Below are positions 49,320-63,235 of a stretch of 64,000 nucleotides of DNA, piece after piece. The stretch is from positions 1 to 64,000 of the forward strand of contig QANZ01003872.1 of NCBI GenBank assembly GCA_003254925.1, read 5' to 3'. The translations under genes were made by a program, and so were the position numbers. This stretch comes from Chamaecrista fasciculata (lineage: Eukaryota; Streptophyta; Magnoliopsida; Fabales; Fabaceae). The notes beneath the pieces are model-generated. The model saw only the letters and a program-made list of their open reading frames with translations. It did not search any database and was not told where the DNA came from. Position 1 is the first letter of the stretch, and every line of letters begins with the position of its first letter.

Positions 49320-49834
49320 GGCTCCGTTTGGTAGCCATGAAAAGAGTTTTACATTGTAAAACTCCACGAATTTCGAGACTTTCATGTGTTTGGTATGGTA
49401 ATTTAAGCTATGTAAAGTGGATTACAATGTAAAGGGTTTTACATTACATAGGCCATTTTTCTTTACTTCACATTTCTGATGTAATTCAAGTCTACCTAGG
49501 GAATTATGGTAGAATTCCTAATTTGCCCCTCTCACTCTCATCCCATTTTCTCCCCCTAAGGTGGCCGGCGACAGCGGCGGCGGTTGACGGCGGCGCCGGC
49601 CACCGTGGACGGCGGTGGTGGGTGGCGGCGGCGGCAGTCTTGTGGTGGTTGTGGGAAGGGCATTTTTGTCATTTTTTTCTATATCTATTTTACTTTCCCT
49701 CCCCTACCTTTTTATACCAAACACTTTCAATCTTTACCTACTTTACATTCCCTCAACTACTTTTCCTTTCCCTCACAATTTTTCCCTTGTAAAACCCTTT
49801 CCTTTACATACCCCCAACCTTACCAAACGGACCC
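49320..49834. mobile_element. Tourist/Harbinger-type MITE with GC-rich insert
   Basis: TIRs are GGCTCCGTTTGGTA and, inverted, GGGTCCGTTTGGTA. ATA flanks both sides. The arms repeat ACATTGTAAA motifs. At 49560-49660 lies a sharply GC-rich block (GGCGGCGG repeats; Gly/Val-rich in any frame) unlike the rest of the element. No transposase. Confidence 0.75.
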
Positions 49835-51407
49835 ATAAGAATTTCGATAATCAAATTTATTATATATTGAACTATTAAGTTTACTATTGATACATATTAA
49901 GTTATTTACTATACATTCAATATTTTTTAATTCAAGTTGAATCCTAATTTGATGAATATGAAATCTAAACTAATTACTTTTTTATTCAATTTTTAAACCA
50001 TTATATATATAAAAAAATAAGTATGAAAATTATTTTGTACTTGAATTAGTGCAATCCCTTGATGGGTAGGTCCCATGCAAACGAAACTTCAATACTTGGT
50101 GATATTTGATTTAAATTTTAAAATTACACAAGTGTACGTTTACAAATTTTTTTTAATATTATTAAATGGACGAATTCCTAAAATCATGATGTTGAGCACA
50201 ATGTTTGAATGTGATAATGTAAGGTAGAGATTTGAATAGCAACAAATGGCTTAACAGGGAGTCAGGGACAGAAATTGGCATGCCTAGTATCATTGTGTTT
50301 GCTTTTAATGTCCAATTTTTTATTGTTCTTTTTGTTGCAAATGGACAAAGATATATGTCACACTTGAGGGAAAATAACAATCATAAATTTCCTAAATAAA
50401 AAATTAAGGTCAAGTAGTAGTCGTCAAATTATGAGATCCATTTTATTTTATTTCTAGAACTATTTTTTATTTTGATTTTCTAATTTTTATATTTGTTCTG
50501 TTTTGGTTCGTAAAATGTGATTTTATTCGATTTCTGTCATTATTTTTAACCTGGACAGTTGGGATGAATAATTTCTCTCTTATATGTGTCATACTAAATG
50601 AATTGGCAAAGAGAGAACAAAATATTCGCTCTTTGAAAGAAATCTCAAATTTATCTCTAATTTGTGACTAAGAAGGATGATTTTTTCTCCTTTTGCCAAC
50701 TCATTATTATGACACATATAAGAGATAAATGATTTATCTTAGCTATCCAAGTTAAAAATAATAACAAAAACTAGATGACGTCACATTTTGATGACAAAAA
50801 TTGAACAAATGTAACCGTTTGAGGACCAAAATAAAATCGATTCCATAGTTTGAGAACCAAAACACTACAAATAAAAAAACATATTGTTCATGTTAATGTA
50901 ATGAGGAAACTTACTATTTGGTCCCTATGTTACTGAAATATACTATTTGGTCTCCCAATAATTACAAATGCCAACTCGTTAGTCCATGTAGTCTTTCTCC
51001 GTTACTAACACATATGATCTGGTTGGTAAGTGCACATGCGACATGTTAAATGTCACATATTAGTGTCACATGTACAATTATTTAGTCCCTCAGCTTTAAA
51101 ACTAAAAAGAAAATACGAGGTCAGTACTCCTGACCAGATAAAAAACCACACCAGAAGACAATGCAAAAGCCATTACAAAAAAAAAAATAGCAGGATAAAA
51201 TGGAATAATTAGGTATTTGACATCTTAAAAGTGTGGATTAGTAACAAACCTCAATGGAGACCTCGAATCCAGAGAAGAACATAAATGAATAACACACAAA
51301 GACAAGAAAAATTAATTACCCACAAGAAGCTAAAACCACCGGACGAAACAAACACTTGAAAGGAAACCTGAAGAATAATGCTCGAAGCAAAGAACAATAC
51401 TTCTTGA
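49835..51407. other. Intergenic with one inverted-repeat element
   Basis: At about 50428-50860, AATTATGAGATCCATTTTATT is mirrored by AATAAAATCGATTCCATAGTTTG, and inner GACACATATAAGAGA pairs also fold: a probable MITE. The A-rich stretch 51100-51400 shows no clear family. Confidence 0.45.
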
Positions 51408-52281
51408 TAGGGGTGGTCAAGATGTGACTTAGACAACCCAGTGCATCTCGGGGTACACTCAATTTTTTTAAGAAAAATTTGTTTTTTTTTTAAATTTATG
51501 TTTTCTACTACTAAATATCTTTTTAATTGTTCAAAATACATATGTAATATTATTTTTATCAATTGTATATGAAAAAAGTACATAAATATATACTTAATCT
51601 TAATTAAACCAATATGTTTTTAACAAATAATTCAAATTCAATGTCTTTATTAATAAAAAAACATCATTAAGTTAAGGGTAAATTACACTTTGGTACCCTG
51701 TGGTTTGACCCTATTTCACTTTGGTACCCTGTGGTTTGAAACTTGACACTTTGGTACCCAGTGGTATTCTCCATTAACACTTTGGTACCCTTTGGAGCTA
51801 TTTTGTAATTTTAACCATAACAAATTTTGCAAAAATTACATATTGACCCCAAAAAATTTTCAAAAAATTACAAATAAGTCCCTGGATACATATTATATAG
51901 GGACTAAAATGAAAAATTTAAAATTTTTTTGGGGTCATTATGTAATTTTTGTAAAATTTATTATGGTTAAAATTACAAAATAGCTCCGAAGGGTACCAAA
52001 GTGTTAATGGAGAATACTACAGGGTACCAAAGTGTCAAGTTTCAAACCACAGGGTTCCAAAGTGAAATAGGGTCAAACCACAGGGTACCAAAGTGTAATT
52101 TACCCTTAACTTAATTATTATTAATATATACAAGTAAAAAAATATACAAATTAAATAAATAATTCAAAAAAATAAAAATTGAAAAAAAAAAAGTTTTGGT
52201 CCGCCCGGCCCCGGCCCAACCCAAGTTTGACAGGGACAGGTCTCGGGTCCAGTCGAAACCCGGCTCGCCCGTGTACCCCTA
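51408..52281. mobile_element. hAT-like element, split by a MULE
   Basis: Ends TAGGGGTGGTCAAG and ...GTGTACCCCTA. Flanks CTTCTTGA (51400-51407) and CTTCTTAA (52282-52289) match 7 of 8. The right arm is GC-rich (CCGGCCCCGGCCCAACC). The MULE 51676-52105 lies inside, so it is younger. Confidence 0.6.
51676..52105. mobile_element. 430-bp MULE MITE, second copy
   Basis: Same length and almost the same sequence as 32022-32451. The flanking 9-mers TTAAGTTAA and TTAACTTAA (51667-51675, 52106-52114) match 8 of 9. Confidence 0.88.
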
Positions 52282-53159
52282 CTTCTTAAGAAAAAAAATG
52301 AGAAAAATAAAGAGGGAGAAACAACATATGAAGAGAACAAACAGGAAAATGAAGAGATTTCCCAACGACAGTTTGATAAGAAAGAGAAGAAACCAGACAA
52401 ATAATGACATCTTGGGGCTTGTAAATTGTCAAAATTCAAAAGCTCCAATATAGAGAAACACGCTGTGTAAGAAAATTTAGGAATGTTCGTTGGGTTGGGT
52501 TGTGTTTAGTGCGGGTTGGGTTGGCGGGTTGTCCCATACTGTTTTTTTATTTTTCACATATATTTTTTTCAATTTGGTGCCTCTTAATTTTTTTTCCTCA
52601 AGTTGGTCATTCACAAATTGTTTTTGATCAAGGACTAAATTGAAAATTCAAATTTATTTGGGTTAGTCTAAGATGTAAAGTTTGATTCTTGACATGGGAT
52701 GCAATGGCCGGTATGGCATAATTATATCCTTTGATGAGATCTAATAATTTTAAAATAGTTAATGTAAAACCTTCTGAAGAGGTAAATTTTATACTTTTAC
52801 CTGTTGGTTACCTATTCTTCAGGTCATTAATGCCAAGTGTCAAAATTTGATCGGTTCATAAAAAATATAATTTTAACTAAATAAACAATTAATTTTATTT
52901 TCTATTTTTACGGGCCGACATGTTGAGTTGGGTTGAACGAACTCAAAATTTGAAACCCACAATCGAAGATAGGCAATCGATGTTAACAAAACAAAATTAA
53001 CTTATAACTGAATATTTTTCTTAAGAAAAATGCAATTGATGCTTTCAAAATAGAAAGGATGTCTTTAGTTACTTTACTAATTTCTTTCTTCTAACATTTT
53101 TCAAAATAAGAAAGAAATTTAACTGAATTCTCTACCGATATCCTTAGTAATGCTCTTCT
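52282..53159. other. Intergenic with hAT-like scraps
   Basis: GTTGGGTTGGGTTG motifs near 52490 and GGGTTGAACGAACTC near 52930 recall an inverted hAT arm pair, but no ends or duplication are clear. No gene. Confidence 0.35.
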
Positions 53160-53890
53160 AAATTAAAAAAGTTGACATGTATATGTGCAACAACCTAATA
53201 GGAGCAATAAAGAGAAAAAATCACAGCAACAACCACAACATAAAGAATGCACAAAACAAGAACACTAAGAATTATTTAACATAGTAAAATCTCCTCCAAA
53301 TCGAAGGATAAAAACCATGGGACCTCTCTTAGTCAAGAAAATGAAATCCATTATCATCAATAATGTCTTACAAATATTTATCAAGCTACAAGTGAACCAA
53401 AATGATAGCTCAATCACATACAAGCTCAAAAACGAATCAGAGCTAAATAAGAGAGATATGCTATGATTGGAATCATATCTGAAAAAGTTCTAACCGTCCA
53501 ACCGCAATCTCCACCGTTCATAATGAGAAACCGAGAGTCAAGAACATGATCACCAAAAATCAGCTCGATCGGACCAGGGATGAAAGGCCGATCATCAAAA
53601 AAGATGAAACACGACAGTGTAGGGACGTCTAGAAAATCAGTCTGATTTTTGCAACAAACCGCACCTTCCAGACCTTCAAATACGATCACCACCATTCAAA
53701 ATGAAGAAAAATATGTCAACTACTTGCCCACAAAATTTCAACCTGATCGGAGTTCAGATCACCTTCCAATTGCCAGAAACATTAAGTAAGGTTAAATTTG
53801 AAAAGTGATAAAACTCCCATATCTTTTACTTGTGTAAAAAATGTGGTTGTTCTCCACTCAATCTTTTGCTATTATAAGGTTTTTACTCAG
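53160..53890 (-). mobile_element. Possible Copia LTR remnant
   Basis: AATTATTTAACATAGTAAAATC...CCAAATCGAAGGATAAAAACCATGGGACC resembles the R-U5 text of some long Copia LTRs in inverse. The 89-codon minus frame at 53426-53695 lies in it. No LTR ends are identified. Confidence 0.3.
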
Positions 53891-55078
53891 GGTGCGTTTG
53901 GTATGCTGTGATCTCATACCCGCCATCTTATATACTATGGTATCTTGGATGTCTGGCGTTTGGTAACGTCATGATGTCGACATCCAAGATAACACCCTGT
54001 CAATTTAGGGATGTCAAAATGGGCCGAAGCCCGCAGGCCCGACTCGGCCCGCCCGCTACCTGGGCAGTCTTGGGCTTCGAAATATAAGCCTGTTTAAATG
54101 CGGGCCTAAATGGGCTGGCCTGTTTAGCCCGCGGGCTAAACGGGTACGGGGATGGCTACCCGCGGGCTTAAACGGGCTTTTGTTTTTTTAACAAAAAACT
54201 GGGCCTATGAACAAAAAAAATCTGCACTAGGTAGTAACAAAAAAAACAACAGTTTTGTCAAAAAAAAATACATATTTGGCCCAATAATTGTTTTTGGCCT
54301 GTTGGCAAAAAAATTAATAATTTTAGCCCAAAAAAAAAATACAGTTTTAGCACAAAAAAATAATTTTAAACGGGCTGGCCCGCCTTGCCCCAGCCCGCCA
54401 AGAGGCGAGCCTGGGCGGGTCTGGCCCGTTTGACACCCCTACCTGTCATCATATGATTGGTTCCTAAATAAAACTTTACCCTTTTTGGTTTATTTGTTTT
54501 TTTTAAATAAAACTTACTATATATTTGGTTCCTAAATTTATAACTAGTCAAAATTTATGATTCATTTATCGAATTATTTCAATTTGTAATAATTTAGTCC
54601 TTGGGTCAAATTTAGGGACCAAAAAGAAATTTGATATAAATATAGTGATAAAAAAGTTTTAATAAGTATAAATTTAGGGATAAAAAAATATAAAATCAGT
54701 TCAAATTTAATGACTAAATCATATATTTCAATTATTTATAGTAACTTTGATTTTTCATAATTTAGTTATAGGTCTAATTTGTATTTTTATTAATTTTATG
54801 TTATTTATTTTGAATTTTTTTTACAACATTTTATTTAGACAATTGATTGATGATATTTTATTTAGATAATTTTTATATTAAAATTACTTTTTACTATATT
54901 ATTATAATTTAATTATTTATCAGTATTGTATATTTATTTTGAAAATATTAATATATATTTTTAAAATGTTAATAAGGATAAACATGGAAATTTAAAGAAG
55001 ATTAATATTATTCATAAGAGAGTACCAAACATATGCATCTTATATTTCTGACATCTACTATTGTCATACCAAACATTG
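53891..55078. mobile_element. Probable Harbinger-like element holding a hAT
   Basis: The left end GGGTGCGTTTGGTATG is typical of Tourist/Harbinger; the right end may be ...ATACCAAACATTG near 55065. The inner TATCTTGGATGTC motifs recur inverted. The right end and duplication are uncertain. Confidence 0.4.
54006..54441. mobile_element. hAT-like element, GGGCC-rich
   Basis: Ends TAGGGATGTCAAA and ...TTTGACACCCCTA. Flanks CCTGTCAA and CCTGTCAT (53996-54003, 54442-54449) match 7 of 8, though two extra T separate the left flank from the end. The arms repeat GCCCGCGGGCTAAACGGG. No coding. Confidence 0.6.
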
Positions 55079-55108
55079 ATATTATAAATATCAGGTATCT
55101 TATGCCTT

Positions 55109-56312
55109 ATAATAGTAAAATTATGTATTCATTCATCTCATGGTAGTGAAGTTTGATGCATTAGCCATATACTACTATATTTGAAGGTTATGGAATCATA
55201 AGTAGGTTATGGAATCATAAGTAGGTTTCTAATTAGTCTTGTAGGTTATGGAATCATAAGTAGAATGCGTTTGAATAAGATGTTCTTTTGTCACCACTTT
55301 GCCTAGGCTGTGGTTGGATTGAAGCATTGTTTGATTCAAGGAACACTTTAGGTGTGATTTAAGGGTCGTATGTCCCTTCTTGTGAGTGGAACAACTCTGA
55401 TTAAATATTATGTTAATGAGACTGATCACCTCTCTAACATTCTATTTAATAAGAGTTATTTTGTCACTGGGTTGGAAATTCTTCCCCTAAGGTTTTGTGG
55501 AGTTATAAGATGATTTGACCTCATATTATTTTGATTATAAATGCTTGATAAGAGTATAGTGTGATACTACACGTTGGTTCATTGCTAATATTAGGATTAC
55601 ATTTGCTTCTACAGATAAGTCATTTCATTATGCTTTGGAGTTTAAAATGTAATATTGATTCTGGTTTGTTATGTGATTGATGAGGCTATGTGTATGATAT
55701 TTAGTAGTATGTCGTGGTGTCTTTGGTTGAGAAAACATATACATGGGTGTTCTTGCTTTGTTTTATAATGGTGAACATTAAGATATGAAAATGCATTTAT
55801 CAGTTAATAGAGAAATTAGTTCAAGTTTGTTTTGTTGTAATTAGAACATGAGTGATACTTTTGAATGTGTGTAAAACATGTGTGAAGGCATGAGAATTTG
55901 ATTGAGACTCGTATGCTTATGTGTGCTTTGATGAGTAAGAACTTGCTTTGGTGTTCAAATGGGGATATGTCTAATTTGTAATGGTTGATGATGTAGCTCT
56001 TTTCCTTTCATGTGATATGAGGTTATATGGTCAAGCTGGATATGAGTGCAAGTGTTTTCTGTGTGTGGCGTGGTCTTGAGCAATTGTTTTGAGTAGTTGG
56101 TCTAATTAATTTGATTATGCGTGTTCATGGGTGATTAAAACTCCATGAAAATACCTTCTAAATTCTGTTTGATGTTGGTTGGCCAGTCACTCAGTGCTCT
56201 TGTATGCAATAAGAATCAATGTCTAAATATGCCTTATAATAGTAAAATTATGTATTCATTCATCTCATGGTAGTGAAGTTTGATGCATTAGCCATATACT
56301 ACTATATTTGAA
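55109..56312. repeat. About 80-bp direct repeat, 1.1 kb apart
   Basis: The segment from TTATAATAGTAAAATTATG to CTACTATATTTGAAG occurs at about 55109-55187 and again at about 56232-56312, essentially identical. Just after the first copy an AGGTTATGGAATCATAAGT unit appears three times (55188, 55206, 55241). Confidence 0.85.
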
Positions 56313-58116
56313 GCATGATAAGTAAAGTAGATTCAAATGTCATGAATATTGTCTAAGGTGTTTTATTATGCGTTGTGATTTGATCTTAAGATGAAAGATA
56401 GTTGTAGGTGTGTGTGCCTTTTATATATATATGTATATATATATATTTTATTTCCTGATGTAAATGGTGAAAAGAAATTTCTATGGTGTGGTTAAATCTA
56501 CAAAAGAATGTTCAATATATGTCATTTTCATAAGACTTGTATGTTTGGAGAAAATGATATTAAGTAGTTAAGTCTTGGGGAACTTTTGAAATTTATTGAA
56601 AATGAAGGGGGTCATGCGTGTGCTTGAAATTTATGTTTTTGGATATGTGGGTGTAGTCCTTTAATGTTGTTGTTTTTGGATGCCAAGTTTGTGTATACAA
56701 TGTTCTAATTTTTAGTTTTCCATAAACTCGATAAAGTGTAAGAATGATGAAAATTTAGATGTTGCATTGGATGCATGTGATAAAAAGATATTGGTGTATT
56801 GATTGAATTTTATTATGGTGTGTTGGACCATGAGAGGAATGTCTAAGCTACTAGTTATGCGTAAGTTTAATTAATAAAATCATATACCATGAAATTGTGT
56901 ACTTTCAAATGTATGTAACCGTGATCAACTATGCGAGGGGGTGTTGCTAAAGTTGTAACTATAAGTTAACGAAAGCAGAAGGGGTCTTAGTGCAGGCCCA
57001 TGAATGGAAATTTGAATAATTGATGAGAATTGGGAAGTGTTTAATTGATGTAATTTACGATCATATTTTGGACATAATTTCCAATAACTATCATGTGTTT
57101 TATAAAATTGTATTGCCTTAAATCTATATCCTATTTTAGTTGCATTCTAATCACACTGTTTTCATACTTTTCAATGTTAGTTGTTACCTTCATGTTTTAA
57201 TCAAACCAAACTTAGTTTTAGATTCAATCTAAATCTCTTCTAACGTATTTCAATATATATATATATGTTTGATAATATCAGACTTCTTTAAAAAAAAAAT
57301 CTTTTCTCATGCATTCTTATGTTGTAATGCTGTCAAGTTAGTAAACCAATACTTGGGTGACGTTTTGGTTATACATTCAAGGCATCTTGCATTTTCTGAC
57401 TTGCAATTTTGTCCCTTAATGTGTATGTTCTATCGGAATGACGTTTTGAGCATGTTGTGATCAAATGCTTGGTTATGTATTTATTGTTTTAAGAAAATAT
57501 TTCAAAGTTTGTTTTACTGTGTTCCCGAATGTCTTCATTGTTTAGGGATCCTCATTGTCAAGGATTGATCATGTTGGTGTCAATTACGTCTATGTGTGAT
57601 ATGCGTGAAAGTGAATGAACACGATTATAAGTACTTGGTGATAATTGTTGTTTGGTAATAATTGTAAAAGTGTATATGATCAATTTGAATGGAAGGTCTA
57701 AGGTGTCACATGAAATGCAAAGTAAAACAATAGTATCTGAATGAAGTGTTAAATCTATATGTGAAGTTGAACACCTAATTGTGGATAGTTGGTTACATAT
57801 GTACTGTTTTAGTTCTGGGTAGAATCTCAGTAATGTAATTAATTAAAAATAATATAAGAACGTGTTTGCTTTGACAAAATGCTAAGGTATAAGATCGATT
57901 GATTGTAATGTGTGCTTTTATTGACATACCATAGCGATTTTGTTTAGCTATGGGTGAGTTCGATTGATGATTTTGCCTACGGGAGAGTTCAATTGATGAT
58001 TTGATTTGAGCACATGCTATATGTGGCTGATGTGAATGAATGATATATAAGTACTTTTATTTTGCTTTTCGGACGATTGAATTTTGTGGACAAAATTCTT
58101 TTTAAGGGGGTGAGAA
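56313..58116 (+). mobile_element. Unclassified DNA leading to a Gypsy polypurine tract
   Basis: No domain is recognisable in any frame. The last 40 bases (GAATTTTGTGGACAAAATTC then TTTTTAAGGGGGTGAGAA) are the classic 3' end of a Tekay/Del internal region, so at least the right part belongs to the element whose LTR follows. Confidence 0.5.
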
Positions 58117-60564
58117 TGTAATACCCCAGATTTAATTTTTGATAAAAAATGATGGTTGAAAAAAAATACTATAAAATATGTAATATTTTTTTGAAAGTTG
58201 TGAGATCCTAGAATTTTAAATTTTAGTATTTGGGGTTTAGAGATAGAATAAGTGGCTTCAAGAAATTTAAGATAGATTTTTAAATTTGTTTTTGACCAGT
58301 ATTAAAAGTTTCAGTCTAGAATTTGAAAAAAAAACAAAAAAATTAGCAGACATGGTAGTTTAGAATTTTAATTGTTATACTTGAGATTTTCATATTTTAT
58401 CGGGCTTGTGGTAAAAATTTGGGAGCAAACAGAGTCTAAAATTTTATCTGACATTTTATCTTGACACTACGATATGACGCCTTCGGGTAAACCTGAAAGA
58501 CGTTAGAGTGAAAGTTTTCAAAAACAAATTACATATTTGGAATCTATTCTTCGAAACGAATCCAATGATATAAATTTTGTCTAGAAATTCTATTTTTAAA
58601 ATTGTGTTTTTGGGATTGTTTTGAAAAGACTGAAATGATTTTGGGCATTTTCATAAATATCAATTCTTGTGTCACTGCAATTTAATAGCAAATGAACTAC
58701 CCCAAGTTTGGAAAATTTAAAAAAATGACCCCACCACTCCATAAAAAACCCACGACCCTTAGCTTCTTTCTAATTGATATTTAGCGCATTTTCGCCCTTC
58801 TCCTCTCCTCAAAGTTCAACTGCCACTACCTCCACCCCAGACAAGCTCGCCAGTCAGCCACCGGCCAGACTGGAGCTCTAGCAACTGCCCTACACGGTGG
58901 TGCAGCCACCACTCCTTGATCTTCCTCCCTTGGTAACTTTTCTCCCTTTTCACTCTCATTTTCATCCTCCTATGAGCATATTTTGAACCTATTCCAACTC
59001 TTGTTTCATTCCTTGGTTGATTGCAAACCCCACCTCCATAGTTCATGAGTTTTACCATGCTAGGGCAATTTTAATCTCAAGATTTTGTCTCTCCTCTTAT
59101 TGGGTTCGAATTTTTACTGTTATAATCTGATTTTTGTTAGCAATTAGTGATTAAGGATGCATTTTAACATCCCCAAACTTTAGTTTCTCACTTGACTCAA
59201 GTTTCATCATTTCTTAGACCCGATAAGATTCTATGGCATACTTTAAATTGGGGCTTTTGACCAAAACTCTTTGTTTTCTTGAAATTAATGGTTTGAATGA
59301 GTTTATTGAAGGGTTATAATGAATTCCTTGGTATTAGTTTAAATTTAGAATGTGTATTTTGAAACTTAAATTTTTTGGTGAAACTTTAAAGTCTCAATTT
59401 GGTCCCTAAGGATGATTTTAATGGTTTTGATGAACTAAATGGATTTCTTGGTAACTATGGAGGAACTTCATACCATATTCTTGAATTTAAATTGTTGAAA
59501 ACAAAATGTGCAAGTTTGACTTGAAAGAGTGAAAGTGTAGAATTGTGAGATTGGCTTATGGCCTTGATTTTAAAATTTGTTTATGAGCTAATCTTTAACT
59601 CTTGGATTTCAAATCATTGTTAAAGCTCCCAAATTGATCCTCAAGTCTCTTGTTGGTCTCTTGTTTAAGTATTAGGATCCTAGGTGGGTGTGAGTTAGAG
59701 TTGGATGAGTTCTTTTAGTAGAGATTTGTTATTAGGGGTTAGGATGATAGCTTGTGAAGGGATGAATCTTTGGGTCATTTGGAGTTGATTCTCATAGTAT
59801 ATTGAGTCATTGTTTGTGAATGTGTTTATAGATTCGCCTACATCGGTCGTTGCTTGGGAGGCTAAGAGGTGTAGTCATCTATCATTTGGATCGAGGTGAG
59901 TGGCTTTATCATACTTGTCCTGTGTGAGGGCTTGATTGTTGATGGATTTTATTAATTTTCGAATTAACTCTTTCATTGACGGTTTTTCTCAAAGTTTAGG
60001 AATCTTGAGTACTCTTTGATATAGGTCTTCAAGTTTTAAATATGTTGTCGACGGTGGTAAGTGATTGACTCAGAATTAAATTACTTTGATATTATTGGTA
60101 CCTTTGGTGGATGAGCATCTGTGTATGGAGTGCGCTCCAATTGTGGAATGAAGTGAATAATTGTATTTCTCCCCAATGAAGGGTTGAGGCCGAAGTATGT
60201 TCAAATTGGTGTAGAATTTCTTTACTATGGAATCTTGGTTGCGCAACACTAACTAATTGAGTTATTTATAATGATGATGTGGGAGATGGTGTTCTTGAGT
60301 ATTTGGAACTCTTTTAAGTTGGACTTGATTAGTGTTTAGATGAATTTTCTTTCATCCTTATATTCTTGTAACTTGATTGATTTTCTTTACGAGGTCATTG
60401 ATGTTGGTGATAATATTTAATTTTATTTTGGGTGTTATATATCTTATGTTGACTAAATTTGGTGATGTTTGTGCTTGGGCTTATCCTTGTGTTCGTATTT
60501 TTGATTGTGATTGTGATTGTGATTGTGTTTGTATTGGTGTGAGTGGAAAAAGATATGAGAAACC

Positions 60565-60843
60565 CCTGGGGACGGCGATACGTAACGCCCAGGTAGAATT
60601 GAAAACGTAATGGACAAGAGAACCCTTTGGGGACGGTGATACGTAACGCCCAAGTGGGAAGGAAAGAAAATATGGAAACGAGAAATCCCTGGGGACGGCG
60701 ATACGTAACGCCCAGTGGATAAGGAAACGAAAATGGAAATGGTTATATGAATTAGGAGCCCCTGGGGACGGCGATACGTAACGCTCAGGTGGCAAGTGGA
60801 AACGGAAATCTGAATCCTGGGGACGGCGATACGTAACGCCCAG
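60565..60843 (+). repeat. Five hairpin-forming 28-bp repeats in the Tekay LTR
   Basis: CTGGGGACGGCGATACGTAA plus CGCCCAG recurs at 60565, 60625, 60687, 60760 and 60816 with 31-45 bp of varied spacer. Each unit pairs CTGGG with CCCAG and GGCG with CGCC around a TACGTA centre. Confidence 0.9.
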
Positions 60844-61042
60844 TTGAGATGTGATATTATTTCTATCTGTGTTGGTACGTGTGATTGTGTTTTGTTCGAG
60901 TTTGTGATTTATTTGTGTTTGTGTTCGAGATCGTGTTGTGTACGTGCTTGAACTCTCAGATCTAGCTGTGAGATAAATTGAAAATCTTTACTTACTTTGG
61001 TGTGTGTTTTATCGTTGATTATTTGTGGAACGAATGAGATAA

Positions 61043-61120
61043 TGCTGTGTGCGGTCCTGATGGGTGAAAAGCTGTGTGCGGTCCCCATGGGTTGAGAACT
61101 TGAGGTGATGCTGTGTGCGG
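61043..61120 (+). repeat. GCTGTGTGCGGT triple repeat in the Tekay LTR
   Basis: The unit GCTGTGTGCGGTYCC..TGGGTGA occurs at 61043, 61070 and 61109, spaced 27 and 39 bp. Confidence 0.8.
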
Positions 61121-62310
61121 TTCCCTCTTGAGTGGATGAAGACTTGAAATCTCATAATTGTGTGTTGGTGGTGAATTAATTGTTGAATCTTCTTTTGCAT
61201 TGAGCATTCACTTTCTTATAAGTTAATAGTTTTCATTAACTGGTTTACGTTGAGACTTTACTTTATTATAAGTTGATGATTACTACGAATTGGTTGTATC
61301 GACATTTCATTTGCTATGGAATTGATGACTTTGTGAGGTTGAATACTGGTAAGGATTTTGTGACTTTGTGACTTTGTGAGGATTTAATCGTAAACCCTTG
61401 TGAATTTTAAGTCTGTGATTGATTTAAATACTCTATCATATTAAACGATCGATCTTGGTAAGGAGCTTCAAAAGAAGGTTTTATTACTTGATTACCTTCC
61501 CAAATTTTGTTTTAACAAAGCTCTAAATCTTTTGTTACTTTGTTACTAAACATTATATTTTTCTCGATGAATCTTCAAATAATGTTTTCTTAAAAATCCT
61601 TTACTTCCAAAAGACTTTCTTAAACTCGTGGTTGTTCAAATATTGTAATTTTTCTAAAGGTTCGACAAATTATTTCGTCTTGAATTGTTTCATACCTTGT
61701 GATACGATTAAGGTTTTAATCACTGAATATGTTGGATCATTTATTTGAGTGAATGCTAATATAGATTGATCATTATTGTTGAGTTATGACTTTGTTGGTG
61801 ACCCCATGTTTGAAACGGGTTAGCCACTCACTGAGTTTTGACTCACCCCTCGTTTAACATTTTAGATACAGGGTCAAGTCAAGCCACTACTTCAATCCTC
61901 GGAGGAAGCCAATCAAGAGCCCCTGCCGTCGTTCGAGTGGGTAGTTGCTTTATCTAAGTAAATTTGTATCAACTCTAGACTATTAACTTCACTAGCTGTT
62001 AAGGAGAGGATATGAAGTTATGTGTCATTATATTTTGTGTGACATGGTTGTGCGATCGATTAATTAAGTGTGTGTATTTTGGCTGGTTACTTTGAGGTGG
62101 TGTTACGTTGATTGGTGACACTCGAGGTTTGTAATTATGCTTGTAAATATTGAGATCATAATGTTTGGGTATTGTAGAGAATATATCTATATTGTGATTC
62201 ATCATCATTATGTTATGCGGCTTATTATGGTTTGTCTGTGGGTAGGCTTACGGCGTGGGATAGGCCCATGTCCGTGCCGGTCACGTGCTCCCACAGAGGG
62301 GGTCGTGACA

Positions 62311-63180
62311 AATACTATTAATAATTTCAAACAACTAACTATAGTTTTGTCAAACTTTACAAATAGTGTCATCATAAATAATAAATCATGTAGTTAAACA
62401 AAAATTTTCAAGACCCCTCTCTCGGTGCTAATGGAGCTGACAAACTAGAGAATTAAATAAAATTTTGCCAATACATGACTACCCACATGGACAAAGTGTG
62501 GGCCTTGACTCATCTTTCTCTTAGAGCATAAGTAGATGTCCAATTTGTATTTGTACCAGAAACTAAAGGGGAGAGGAATGAGTTATAACTCAATGAGTGA
62601 CTAGCCCATTCCGTCGTGGTGCACGAAGCTACGACATGGGGAAGAGATAGTCATATATCAATAATATCAAGTAATAAGATTTTCAATAATAGCAACTTAA
62701 AACGAAAACAAGACCCTCAATACAATATAGTAGTCAATGCAATCAAGAACAATAATAAAAGTAAACCATGCTAATTCATATATGCATCCTACTCGACTCT
62801 TCTTAGGGAGTAATCAACAAATCTGTCTCAACCCGACATTAGGGAGTAATTCGTCTCCACTCATGCATGAGGAGTAATTCCATAATGTCTCAATCCATCA
62901 CAGGGGAGCATGCACAAACACAATCAAATCCACATTGGCTATAATTACATTCAGTAGTAGTGTTTTTCAAACACTTAAAAATTCATCATCAATTGTACGT
63001 TCAGTTTGTAAACTCACATTTCCAGACACTCAAACTTTGTAAAGTCAGGTATCAACACGAGTTAATTCACAACATTGACATCAAACAATCATCAATCAAT
63101 TCCTCAGTAGGACAAAAATGAGAAGTCATTCACCTCTCTTTCGGGAGAATGATAATTACGCTTTTCTGCTTCCGATCAAC
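62311..63180 (-). mobile_element. Second Tekay-like LTR fragment, minus strand
   Basis: GACCCCTCTCTCGGTGC, GTGGGCCTTGACTC, ATGAGTTATAACTCAATGAGTGACTAGCC and GTCGTGGTGCACGAAG run in the order seen at 43660-44130. The LTR end is missing at 62311-62405, where AT-rich filler abuts the + strand LTR. Confidence 0.55.
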
Positions 63181-63235
63181 AATAGGGTGTGTATTATACA
63201 TCACCCTAAACTATATAAAAGGTTTTTATAGTTTG

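Larger units (their letters stand above)
58117..62310 (+). mobile_element. Tekay/Del-like Gypsy 3' LTR, 4.2 kb
   Basis: TGTAATACCCCAG at 58117 follows a polypurine tract. The repeat ends GGGGTCGTGACA at 62310. The R-U5 part includes the GTGAATGGCTAG-type block near 61820 (GTTAGCCACTCACTGAGTTTTGACTCACC) and GTGCCGGTCACG near 62270, which recur inverted at 43652. Long LTRs are usual in this lineage. No chromodomain-integrase is visible upstream, and the 5' partner is not in the window. Frames at 58816-59058, 60377-60795 and 61009-61207 are LTR by-products. Confidence 0.75.
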